Below are positions 1 through 5,199 of a DNA stretch of 5,199 bases, piece by piece. Each line of letters starts with the position of its first letter. Position 1 is the first letter of the stretch. The notes below the pieces were generated by a model. The model saw only the letters and a program-made list of their open reading frames with translations. It did no database searches and had not been told where the DNA came from. Origin of the DNA: an alpha proteobacterium SCGC AAA288-E13 (lineage in GTDB: Bacteria; Pseudomonadota; Alphaproteobacteria; Pelagibacterales; Pelagibacteraceae); contig AZHQ01000032.1 in NCBI GenBank assembly GCA_000504605.1, positions 1 through 5,199 of the forward strand. Reading direction: 5' to 3'. A program made the translations under genes and the position numbers.

Positions 1-161
1 TTAGAGTGACAATCTACACAGGCCCGATTGAAAATATTCATAACCTCTTTGGGTGCTTGTATTTGCATTTTGGCATCCGTAGATAAAGTCTGAGGTACAT
101 CTAAGTTTATAAACTGTATAGCAATTAGTGGGAATATAACCCATAGTATTATATTTTTCAT
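1..161 (-). CDS. Haem-binding domain protein, N-terminal part (cut by window edge)
   Basis: Reading the minus strand from ATG at 161 gives 53 codons with no stop before the window ends. Residues 3-18 (NIILWVIFPLIAIQFI) are hydrophobic and should act as an uncleaved anchor or signal segment. A short polar linker and the segment QAPKEVMNIFNRACVDCHS (35-53) follow, with a class c haem motif CVDCH at 48-52. The arrangement of an N-terminal anchor, a 'QAP.EV..I..R.C.DCHS' block and CxxCH close to the N-terminus matches the small haem-binding domain family (Pfam Haem_bd), usually about 130-160 residues, in which the haem side faces the periplasm. The physiological role of that family is poorly defined, and a link to respiration is only inference. 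The TTA at 1-3 looks like a stop codon but is out of frame, so the protein continues. No strong Shine-Dalgarno is visible before the ATG. The gene is divergent from lolA. Confidence 0.8.
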   Translation of the reverse strand, partial: MKNIILWVIFPLIAIQFINLDVPQTLSTDAKMQIQAPKEVMNIFNRACVDCHS

Positions 162-205
162 ACTGTAATTATATATAAATTTTTTAAATTCATGATTTTT
201 TATCA

Positions 206-219
206 ATCTTTTAAAAGAT
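206..219. repeat. 14-bp perfect palindrome in divergent intergenic region
   Basis: The sequence atcttttaaaagat equals its own reverse complement. It lies in the 106-nt gap between the divergent haem-binding gene and lolA, just upstream of the candidate lolA -10. It could be an operator half-site pair for a dimeric regulator, but short palindromes arise easily in such AT-rich DNA, so function is only a possibility. Confidence 0.3.
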
Positions 220-235
220 AATCAAGTCTCTATTG

Positions 236-243
236 GATATTAT
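236..243 (+). promoter_or_regulatory. Candidate -10 element for lolA-rmuC
   Basis: GATATTAT fits the G-N-TATTAT form of the extended -10 boxes seen in Campylobacterota, where a -35 box is often absent. Transcription would begin near 250, leaving a short leader that contains the Shine-Dalgarno AAGGGA at 255-260. The call is from pattern and spacing only. Confidence 0.35.
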
Positions 244-267
244 TAAAAAAAATTAAGGGATAAAATA

Positions 268-837
268 GTGAAAAAATTATTATTAATATTAGCTTATACT
301 ATAAGTATAAGTGCTGATATATCATTACCAAACAATTTTATAACTGATTTTAATCAGACAATTACTAATGACAAAGGTAAACAAATTAATTATTATGGAA
401 GTATTGTTTTTAAGCAAGAAAAAGAGATTTTGGTTGATGAAGAAGGTACAGAACAAAACATAATAAGTAAATTTTTTAAATGGAATTATAAAAAACCTAC
501 ACACAAAGAGGTTTGTAGCGATGGTATTCAACTTATAGTTATTGACCATGATTTAGAACAAGTTTCCAAATATCTTATAGATGATGGATTAGATTTACAA
601 AAAGTATTAAAAGTTGCTCAAAAAATTAGTAACAAAGATTATAAAGCAGTTTATAAAGATATAGAGTATCTCATTACGCTAGATAGTGATGGTAAATTAC
701 AAAAGATTTTTTATACTGATAGTTTGGATAATAGGGTCAAAATAGTATTTGAACATATGGTTTATAATGATAAAAGCTTTGATAATAGAAGTTTGGAGTG
801 TGATGCACCTGATGATTATGACACTATAGAGGGGTAA
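268..837 (+). CDS. lolA: LolA-like periplasmic outer-membrane lipoprotein carrier
   Basis: The product is 189 residues, normal for LolA. LolA takes mature lipoproteins from the LolCDE transporter in the inner membrane and passes them across the periplasm to the outer membrane. A signal peptide covers residues 1-16 (MKKLLLILAYTISISA), with cleavage probably before D17. Family features visible are F..FNQTIT (24-33) with G44 in the next strand, the strand KFFKWNYKKP (68-77), and the block CSDGIQLIVIDHDLEQVSKY (83-102), which matches the LolA 'sDG..l.iydpdl.qv' core. A charged stretch (about 51-66) sits before KFFKWNY and looks longer than usual. C83 and C178 could form a disulphide (inference). 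The start is GTG at 268, chosen because AAGGGA at 255-260 lies 7 nt upstream and the signal peptide begins exactly there. The gene is followed after 3 nt by rmuC, so the two are surely cotranscribed. The tail from about 178 is acidic. Confidence 0.85.
   Translation: MKKLLLILAYTISISADISLPNNFITDFNQTITNDKGKQINYYGSIVFKQEKEILVDEEGTEQNIISKFFKWNYKKPTHKEVCSDGIQLIVIDHDLEQVSKYLIDDGLDLQKVLKVAQKISNKDYKAVYKDIEYLITLDSDGKLQKIFYTDSLDNRVKIVFEHMVYNDKSFDNRSLECDAPDDYDTIEG
829..834 (+). promoter_or_regulatory. Shine-Dalgarno for rmuC inside the lolA 3' end
   Basis: GAGGGG lies in the last codons of lolA, 6 nt before the TTG at 841. It decides the rmuC start: the next in-frame ATG (889) has only AT-rich sequence before it. 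The position implies translational coupling of rmuC to lolA. Confidence 0.7.
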
Positions 838-840
838 ATT

Positions 841-2403
841 TTGGGTAAATTATTTGCAAGTTTTCAGTTTAATACAGAATTTTTTATAATGTTGGGGCTT
901 TTTTTTCTTATTACATTTCTTATTACTATCATTATTGTTTTTTTTATTTCCAAAATCAATACACTCAATGCTATATTAGACCAAGCCAAAGAGATAGATG
1001 AAGCTAAAATAGCCAAGATATCTTTGTTGGAAAAAGAGTTAGAAGAATCAAAACTAAAAGTTGCAGAGTTAACTAGAGAGTTACAATTTTTGCCAAAAAA
1101 CAAAGAAAGATTAGAAAAAGCAAAACAAGATATAGAAAATCTCAAAGAAGAATTAGCATCTCAATCTAAAGAACATCTAAAGGTCTTACACAAACAAAAA
1201 ATAGATTTTGAACAATTAAGTGTTCATTATGAGTTGCTAAATAATAGTTATTCAAAACTTGAAGATAAATATAATAGACTCAAAATTAAAAATGAATCAT
1301 TGGTTGAAGAAAATAATAGGTTACATACAGAAATTAGAGAAAATTTAGTTAGAATATCAGAACAAGAGAAACAAAATCTCGAAAAAATAGCAATGATGAA
1401 AGAACATAGAGGAGAGTTAAAAAAAGAGTTTGAACAATTAGCATCCAAGATATTTGATGGTAATTCTAAAGAGTTTTCAAAATTAAGTCAAGTAAATATA
1501 ACAAATATGATTAAACCTTTGGAGACGCAAATTAATGAATTTAAGCATCAGGTACAGACTCTATATAGTAGTGAATCCAAAGATAGGGCAATGTTAAAAC
1601 AAGAGATAAAATCTCTCAAAGACCTAAATAAACAGATTAGTCAAGATGCCATAAATCTAACCAATGCACTCAAAGGCGAAAAAAAACAACAAGGAATTTG
1701 GGGAGAGATGATATTAGAAAAGGTATTAGAATCATCAGGTCTTCGCAAGGGTGTTGAATATACTAGAGAGGTATCACTCAAAAATGATGATGGTAAATCC
1801 TATAGACCAGATGTTATAGTTCATCTACCTGACAAACGAGATTTGATTATAGATGCCAAAACTTCACTAAATGCGTATGAGAAATATATAAGTAGCAAAA
1901 ACTCAAAAGAGCTACATCTCAATAGTCATGTAAAAGCATTGAGAAATCATATCAAAAAATTATCTGATAAAAATTATGAGAAGCTATTAGGTATTAATAC
2001 GCTAGATTTTATTTTTATGTTTGTTCCGATTGAAGGTGCTTTGGCTGTAGCATTGGAACATGATAGTTCATTATATGATGAGGCATTCAAAAAACAAATA
2101 TTATTAGTAGGGCCTACTACATTATTAATTGCTATGAGAGCTATAGAAAATGTATGGAAATATGAAAAACAGACTCAAAATGCCAAAGAGATAGCCTCCA
2201 GAGCGGGAGCATTATATGATAAATTTGTCAATTTCTCTGAAGATATGGTCAAAATTTCAAAACAATTTGAGACACTTCATGGCAGTTTTGAATCGGCAAA
2301 AAAACGATTAAGTGAGGGCAGAGGAAATATTATTAGACAAGTAGAACAACTCAAAGATTTAGGAGCTAAAACTAATAAACAAATTCCTCAAGAGATGAGT
2401 TAA
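841..2403 (+). CDS. rmuC: DNA recombination protein RmuC
   Basis: The product is 520 residues and matches the RmuC layout. One transmembrane helix lies near the N-terminus (about 14-37), a long coiled coil rich in Lys/Glu/Leu covers about 40-200, and the RmuC domain covers about 205-495. Conserved elements include KKQQGIWGEMILEKVLESSG (281-300), YRPDVIVHLP (321-330), DLIIDAKTSLNAYEKY (334-349), FMFVPIEGALAVAL (392-405), LLVGPTTLL (421-429) and NAKEIA (447-452). The E...PD...DAK series resembles a PD-(D/E)xK nuclease core, as has been proposed for this family. RmuC was found in E. coli as a factor limiting recombination at short inverted repeats, and its exact biochemical activity is not settled. 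The predicted form is anchored in the inner membrane with the domain in the cytoplasm. The start is TTG, set by GAGGGG at 829-834. The upstream partner lolA is an envelope gene, so the pairing probably reflects shared transcription rather than shared function. Confidence 0.93.
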   Translation: MGKLFASFQFNTEFFIMLGLFFLITFLITIIIVFFISKINTLNAILDQAKEIDEAKIAKISLLEKELEESKLKVAELTRELQFLPKNKERLEKAKQDIENLKEELASQSKEHLKVLHKQKIDFEQLSVHYELLNNSYSKLEDKYNRLKIKNESLVEENNRLHTEIRENLVRISEQEKQNLEKIAMMKEHRGELKKEFEQLASKIFDGNSKEFSKLSQVNITNMIKPLETQINEFKHQVQTLYSSESKDRAMLKQEIKSLKDLNKQISQDAINLTNALKGEKKQQGIWGEMILEKVLESSGLRKGVEYTREVSLKNDDGKSYRPDVIVHLPDKRDLIIDAKTSLNAYEKYISSKNSKELHLNSHVKALRNHIKKLSDKNYEKLLGINTLDFIFMFVPIEGALAVALEHDSSLYDEAFKKQILLVGPTTLLIAMRAIENVWKYEKQTQNAKEIASRAGALYDKFVNFSEDMVKISKQFETLHGSFESAKKRLSEGRGNIIRQVEQLKDLGAKTNKQIPQEMS

Positions 2404-2413
2404 CTTTTCTATA

Positions 2414-2764
2414 TCATTGAATAATAACTACAACAGCAATTGCAAATCCACCGTCATGAGCAATAGATAATGAAGAGTCTTTGATTTGGTGGTACTTTTG
2501 TGCTTGTGAAGTTAGTTTAAAATGAGGGGCATTTTTTTTATCTTTATATATAATAATATCATGAAAAGATAGCTCCTTACTTATTCCACATCCCAAAGCT
2601 TTGGCTATTGCTTCTTTGGCCGCCCAATATCCTGCTATAGATTCTACTCTTTTTGCTACTTGTTTTTCATTTGGATTTAAAAACCTATCTATGAATTTAT
2701 CTCCAAATTTTTGTATAGATTTTTCTATTCTACTGACTACAGTTATATCTGTTCCTATTTTCAT
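2414..2764 (-). CDS. acpS: Holo-[acyl-carrier-protein] synthase AcpS
   Basis: The product is 116 residues, the usual size. AcpS transfers 4'-phosphopantetheine from coenzyme A to the conserved serine of apo-ACP, giving holo-ACP for fatty-acid synthesis in the cytoplasm. Both signature motifs are present: IGTDITVVSRIE (3-14) with the Mg-binding D6, and GYWAAKEAIAKALG (45-58) with E51 and K55. The C-terminal strand SIAHDGGFAIAVVV (100-113) corresponds to the family 'S.SH...yAiA.v' block. The start is ATG at 2764. A weak AGG (2777-2779) lies 12 nt upstream, rather far. The gene converges on rmuC with a 10-nt gap and is divergent from mlaE across 54 nt. It stands alone, so no operon partner is visible. 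Confidence 0.95.
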   Translation of the reverse strand: MKIGTDITVVSRIEKSIQKFGDKFIDRFLNPNEKQVAKRVESIAGYWAAKEAIAKALGCGISKELSFHDIIIYKDKKNAPHFKLTSQAQKYHQIKDSSLSIAHDGGFAIAVVVIIQ

Positions 2765-2787
2765 AATGTTAGTTTACCTAATTTTTA

Positions 2788-2795
2788 GATAAAAT
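2788..2795 (+). promoter_or_regulatory. Candidate -10 element for mlaE
   Basis: GATAAAAT preceded by a T-run (2782-2786) fits the G-N-TAAAAT type of Campylobacterota promoter. Transcription would begin near 2802, giving a leader of under 20 nt that contains a weak AAAGAG Shine-Dalgarno at 2809-2814. A weaker opposite-strand TATATT (2798-2793) overlaps it and may serve acpS. Confidence 0.4.
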
Positions 2796-2818
2796 ATACA
2801 AAAAATTAAAAGAGTTAC

Positions 2819-3610
2819 ATGGAAACTATATTTGCATTTATCGGAACTCCTTTTGTCAAGCTTATGAAAAGTATGGATAGGTTTGGAGCTTTTATTCTAT
2901 TTCAGCTTAATCTAATACCTCTTTCTTTTAAGAGACCATGGAGAATCAAACAAATTTTTGAACAATTAGATGTTATTGGAGTAGGAACTATTGCTGTTAT
3001 ATTTTTAACAGCTCTTTTTACAGGAATGGTAGAAGCTGTTCAATTATATCAAGGGTTTAGTAAATTTGGAGCAGAGGGCTTTATGGGATATACTATATTT
3101 ATCTCTATTACTAGAGAATTAGGCCCTGTATTTGCCTCTTTGATGGTAATCTCTAGGGCTATATCTTCTATGGCAGCAGAACTTGGGACTATGAGAGTAA
3201 CAGAACAAATAGATGCTATAGAGACATTGGCTGTTGATTCTAAAAAATATTTAATAATCCCAAGAATTATTGCTACTATGTTTTCTTTGCCAATGCTTGT
3301 TATATTTTTTGATTTTATTTCAAACTTTAGTGCTTTTTTAATTTCATGGTTAATGTTGGATTTAAATCCTGTTGGATATGTAGATACTATTAAACAACTA
3401 TTGAGTTTTTCAGATATAGGAACAGGTCTTATCAAAGGACTATTTTTTGGTTATTTTGTAGGCTCAATTGGCTCTTATGTAGGGTATAATACTTCAGGTG
3501 GAGCTAAGGGTGTAGGGATATCTACAACCAAAGCAGTGGTCTTATCCTCTATTACCATCTTTATTGCCAACTATTTTTTGTCAGCAATATTTATGATATT
3601 AAAGTGGTAG
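2819..3610 (+). CDS. mlaE: MlaE-family ABC transporter permease
   Basis: The product is 263 residues, close to E. coli MlaE in size, with no room for the N-terminal STAS-like extension carried by some relatives. In the Mla system MlaE is the inner-membrane permease that works with the ATPase MlaF and the MCE protein MlaD to move phospholipids between the inner and outer membranes. An amphipathic N-terminal part (1-50) is followed by hydrophobic stretches at about 53-75, 90-115, 146-180, 200-222 and 237-260. Family motifs are RELGPVFASLMVISRAISSM (99-118), AAELGTMRVTEQIDAIETL (119-137; the cytoplasmic coupling loop toward the ATPase), YLIIPRIIA (144-152) and GGAKGVGISTTKAVVLSSI (227-245). Unusually, no mlaF or mlaD follows: the next gene is convergent, and acpS lies upstream on the other strand. 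The partners must be elsewhere if the transporter is complete. Confidence 0.93.
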   Translation: METIFAFIGTPFVKLMKSMDRFGAFILFQLNLIPLSFKRPWRIKQIFEQLDVIGVGTIAVIFLTALFTGMVEAVQLYQGFSKFGAEGFMGYTIFISITRELGPVFASLMVISRAISSMAAELGTMRVTEQIDAIETLAVDSKKYLIIPRIIATMFSLPMLVIFFDFISNFSAFLISWLMLDLNPVGYVDTIKQLLSFSDIGTGLIKGLFFGYFVGSIGSYVGYNTSGGAKGVGISTTKAVVLSSITIFIANYFLSAIFMILKW

Positions 3611-3645
3611 ATTTTTAGATATCTTTAAAGTATTTCAAAAATCTA
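3608..3645. terminator. Possible bidirectional stem-loop between convergent genes
   Basis: TAGATTTTT (3608-3616) is perfectly inverted as AAAAATCTA (3637-3645), with a 20-nt loop that itself contains the palindromes agatatct and ctttaaag. It starts at the mlaE stop codon and reaches into the 3' end of the lipoprotein gene. The stem is very AT-rich and has no good U-tract, so it is a weak terminator candidate at best. Confidence 0.25.
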
Positions 3646-4208
3646 TCTTTGTATGTTCTTTTGTACTCATTTTTTGCATTTGTAAGCTGTTTATTTTGAA
3701 TTTCTGAACCTTTTGAATTTCTTGTCCAGATAATAGTAATCTCCCCTCCATTTTTAAGCTTCATAGCTATTTTAATGGTATTATTATTTTCTGATAACTC
3801 TATTTTATCTGTTATTTCAGTTTTGAGGTGTTCATCTGAAATTTTTGAATCTATTGAAATATTAGAATCTTTGGTTATATCAGTAGAATATATTAGTCTT
3901 TTATAAAAACCATCATCTTTTTTGTGAAAAATTCCAACTTCTTGAGTAGGAATTAAATTTTCTACTTGCATTGTAAAATAATAACCATAGTCATCATCAT
4001 CAAGTTTTTCTATAATCAAATCAGAACTATTTACAACTTTGTTTATAGTAATGTTTTCCTTATATGAAAATATACCTTTTTTGAGAGTATAATTTCCCTC
4101 AATACTTTGTTGATTAGCAGATTTTGTAATATCTTTAGATATATTAGATATTTCTGTTCCGCAACCTATAAATAAAAGTCCTATAAATAAGAGTATAACA
4201 TGTGGCAT
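3615..4208 (-). CDS. Putative lipoprotein of unknown family
   Basis: I do not recognise this protein. The preferred start, ATG at 4208, gives 197 residues beginning MPHVILLFIGLLFIGC, a lipoprotein signal peptide with lipobox FIGC and lipidated C16. A good AGGA (4215-4218) lies 6 nt upstream, and a candidate -10 at 4237-4244 lies just before that. A longer reading from 4271 adds 21 residues before the signal peptide and would begin upstream of that promoter, so it is less likely. The mature part is polar, with alternating strand-like segments (for example YTLKKGIFSYKENITI, YGYYFTMQVENL, NTIKIAMKLKNGGEITIIW) and an acidic DDDDYGYY patch, suggesting a small beta-rich fold. The C-terminal 30 residues are basic. 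It lies 78 nt downstream of mutS2 on the same strand and ends 4 nt from mlaE. As a lipoprotein it would pass through Lgt/Lsp processing and could be carried by the Lol system if destined for the outer membrane (inference). Confidence 0.7.
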   Translation of the reverse strand: MPHVILLFIGLLFIGCGTEISNISKDITKSANQQSIEGNYTLKKGIFSYKENITINKVVNSSDLIIEKLDDDDYGYYFTMQVENLIPTQEVGIFHKKDDGFYKRLIYSTDITKDSNISIDSKISDEHLKTEITDKIELSENNNTIKIAMKLKNGGEITIIWTRNSKGSEIQNKQLTNAKNEYKRTYKDRFLKYFKDI

Positions 4209-4236
4209 TTGAATTCCTATTAAGTAAATTTTGTTT

Positions 4237-4244
4237 ATTTTATC
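4237..4244 (-). promoter_or_regulatory. Candidate -10 element for the lipoprotein gene
   Basis: On the minus strand the sequence reads TTTTTTCTGATAAAAT, an extended G-N-TAAAAT box after a T-run. Transcription would begin near 4231, about 22 nt before the ATG at 4208, with the Shine-Dalgarno AGGA between. It suggests that the gene can be expressed independently of mutS2. Confidence 0.45.
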
Positions 4245-4286
4245 AGAAAAAAGATAACAATTTTTTAACAAAACATTAAATAAAAC

Positions 4287-5199
4287 TTATAACCTAACGA
4301 TAGTTACACCCAAATTTCCTTTTTGTCCATGAAATGATTGTAATTTAGGATAAACTTTGAGATAATCAATAATAACCTTTTTTAATACTCCTGTACCTGT
4401 TCCATGAATTATCTCTACTTCTGAAAATCCATTTACCAAAGCATCTGATAGAAATTTATCCAATTTTTCAATAGCTTCATCAGCAAAACAACCCAAAAGT
4501 TTGATGGATATAGCTCCTCTATTTGGTTTTTCTACTGTTACATTAGTTTTTGGTTTGATTTTTGGAGGCAAAGTACCAATTCGTTTGAGCTTAGAGAGTG
4601 GTACACGCATTTTTAGACCATCAATCTCTATTGTTGCTTCTTTGTCTTTAATAGCTATTAATTCTCCTTTGGACGAACGATATTTTACTCTATCTCCCAC
4701 TTTTAATACTATTTTATTTGGTTGAGTTACCTCTTTTACCTGTTTTGAGCGTTCTTTATGTTTGTGTGCATCATTTAATAATCGCCTCCCCTCTGTTGAC
4801 TCTTTGACTTTGATTGCCTCTCTAGCTCGTTTAATAGCTGCATTGTATCTATTTTCTAGTGTAGCTATAGCTTTTCTATGTTTTTCATTGAGTCTATCTT
4901 CTATATCTTGCAAATTCTCTTTTTTATTTTGAACTATTTTGAGTTCATTGTCTATTTTTTGAATTTTTAGACGCATCTCTCTTTCTAGTGTAGTTGATTT
5001 TTCTATTAACTCATTTAAATTTTCTTTGTCTTCTCCATATATCTTTTTGGCTTTGGTTACTATATATTCAGGAATACCATATCTCTGTGCCGTCTCAAAA
5101 GCATAACTTTTTCCAATACTACCTTGCAAAAATGTATAGGTAGGCTCTCTTTTCTTTTCATTATATAAAGCAGCAATTAACTCAACATCATTATCACCA
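4287..5199 (-). CDS. mutS2: Endonuclease MutS2, C-terminal part (5' end outside window)
   Basis: The reading frame is open to the right edge, giving 303 visible residues; family members are about 730-790. The visible part begins GDNDVELIAALYNEKKREPT and continues FLQGSIGKSYAFETAQRYGIP, the end of the MutS-type ATPase domain. A long charged coiled coil follows (about 55-155), then a KOW/SH3-like domain (VLKVGDRVKYRSSKG...RVPLSKLKRIG, about 164-208) and a C-terminal Smr domain (about 229-303) with HGTGTG at 265-270 and a GNLGVTIV end. The Walker motifs lie outside the window. MutS2 proteins suppress homologous recombination (shown in Helicobacter pylori) and act on collided ribosomes in Bacillus; they do not do mismatch repair. 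The LDLR motif expected at the start of the Smr domain reads IKLL here (232-235). The TTG at 5129 is an internal Leu codon, not a start. The lipoprotein gene follows downstream on the same strand. Confidence 0.93.
   Translation of the reverse strand, partial: GDNDVELIAALYNEKKREPTYTFLQGSIGKSYAFETAQRYGIPEYIVTKAKKIYGEDKENLNELIEKSTTLEREMRLKIQKIDNELKIVQNKKENLQDIEDRLNEKHRKAIATLENRYNAAIKRAREAIKVKESTEGRRLLNDAHKHKERSKQVKEVTQPNKIVLKVGDRVKYRSSKGELIAIKDKEATIEIDGLKMRVPLSKLKRIGTLPPKIKPKTNVTVEKPNRGAISIKLLGCFADEAIEKLDKFLSDALVNGFSEVEIIHGTGTGVLKKVIIDYLKVYPKLQSFHGQKGNLGVTIVRL

Noticed and set aside
1..3. TTA at the left edge as the stop codon of the minus-strand gene
   Set aside because: The frame from ATG 161 has codons ending at position 3 (last full codon 5-3), so TTA at 1-3 is out of frame and the gene continues beyond the window.
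325..549. 74-codon minus-strand open frame opposite lolA
   Set aside because: The hydrophobic Phe/Asn/Ile-rich product is what the antisense of an AT-rich Lys-rich gene gives, and no start signal is seen.
864..1448. Minus-strand open frames of 93 and 66 codons opposite rmuC
   Set aside because: They are antisense to a well-conserved coding region, their Ser/Phe/Asn-rich products mirror the Lys/Glu-rich coiled coil, and no family or convincing ribosome-binding site is seen.
2601..2792. 63-codon plus-strand open frame opposite acpS
   Set aside because: It lies antisense to the AcpS signature motifs and has no independent support.
3049..3435. 128-codon minus-strand open frame opposite mlaE
   Set aside because: It is a shadow of the conserved MlaE motifs on the other strand, with no recognisable domain of its own.
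4209..4271. N-terminal extension of the lipoprotein gene starting at 4271
   Set aside because: It would place 21 residues ahead of a lipoprotein signal peptide and would begin upstream of the candidate promoter, whereas ATG 4208 has a good AGGA at proper spacing.
4245..4286. Rho-independent terminator after mutS2
   Set aside because: The minus strand has A- and T-runs that could pair (aaaaaa ... tttttt) but no GC-rich stem, so it cannot be called a terminator.
4501..4725. 74-codon plus-strand open frame opposite mutS2
   Set aside because: It is antisense to the KOW and Smr domains of MutS2 and has no family resemblance.
5127..5129. TTG at 5129 as the start of the Smr-containing protein
   Set aside because: The frame stays open to the window end and the upstream residues (ELIAALY...PTYTF) continue the MutS2 ATPase domain, so this codon is an internal leucine.

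Overview
This looks like an ordinary chromosomal housekeeping stretch from an AT-rich (roughly 30% G+C by eye) Gram-negative bacterium. The best guess is a member of Campylobacterota, in the Sulfurimonas/Sulfurovum/Arcobacter range. This rests on the protein style (Lys/Ile/Asn-rich), the set of envelope genes (LolA-like chaperone, MlaE permease, lipoprotein), a MutS2 with a C-terminal Smr domain, and candidate promoters of the G-N-TAAAAT -10 type without a clear -35. The genus cannot be fixed from this window alone.

Layout from left to right. (1) Positions 1-161, minus: the N-terminal end of a small membrane-anchored haem-binding protein with a CxxCH motif, cut by the window edge. (2) Positions 162-267: a divergent intergenic region with a 14-bp perfect palindrome and a candidate promoter. 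(3) Positions 268-2403, plus: a tight two-gene unit, a LolA-like periplasmic lipoprotein carrier (GTG start) followed after 3 nt by rmuC (TTG start). (4) Positions 2414-2764, minus: acpS, convergent with rmuC and divergent from the next gene. (5) Positions 2819-3610, plus: an MlaE-family permease with no ATPase or MCE partner beside it. (6) Positions 3615-4208, minus: an unrecognised lipoprotein, almost end-to-end with mlaE. (7) Positions 4287-5199, minus: the C-terminal 303 residues of MutS2, running off the right edge.

The genes do not form one pathway. Three concern the envelope (LolA carries lipoproteins to the outer membrane, MlaE is a phospholipid-transport permease, and the orphan lipoprotein is a possible cargo). 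Two concern DNA or ribosome maintenance (RmuC, MutS2), and AcpS activates acyl carrier protein for lipid synthesis. Strand changes at nearly every gene suggest small independent units. Only lolA-rmuC is clearly an operon, and mutS2 may read into the lipoprotein gene.

I found no mobile element, CRISPR array, tRNA/rRNA or obvious novel system. The points most worth a second look are the degenerate LDLR motif in the MutS2 Smr domain, the solitary mlaE, a charged insertion in the LolA-like protein, and the lipoprotein of unknown family.
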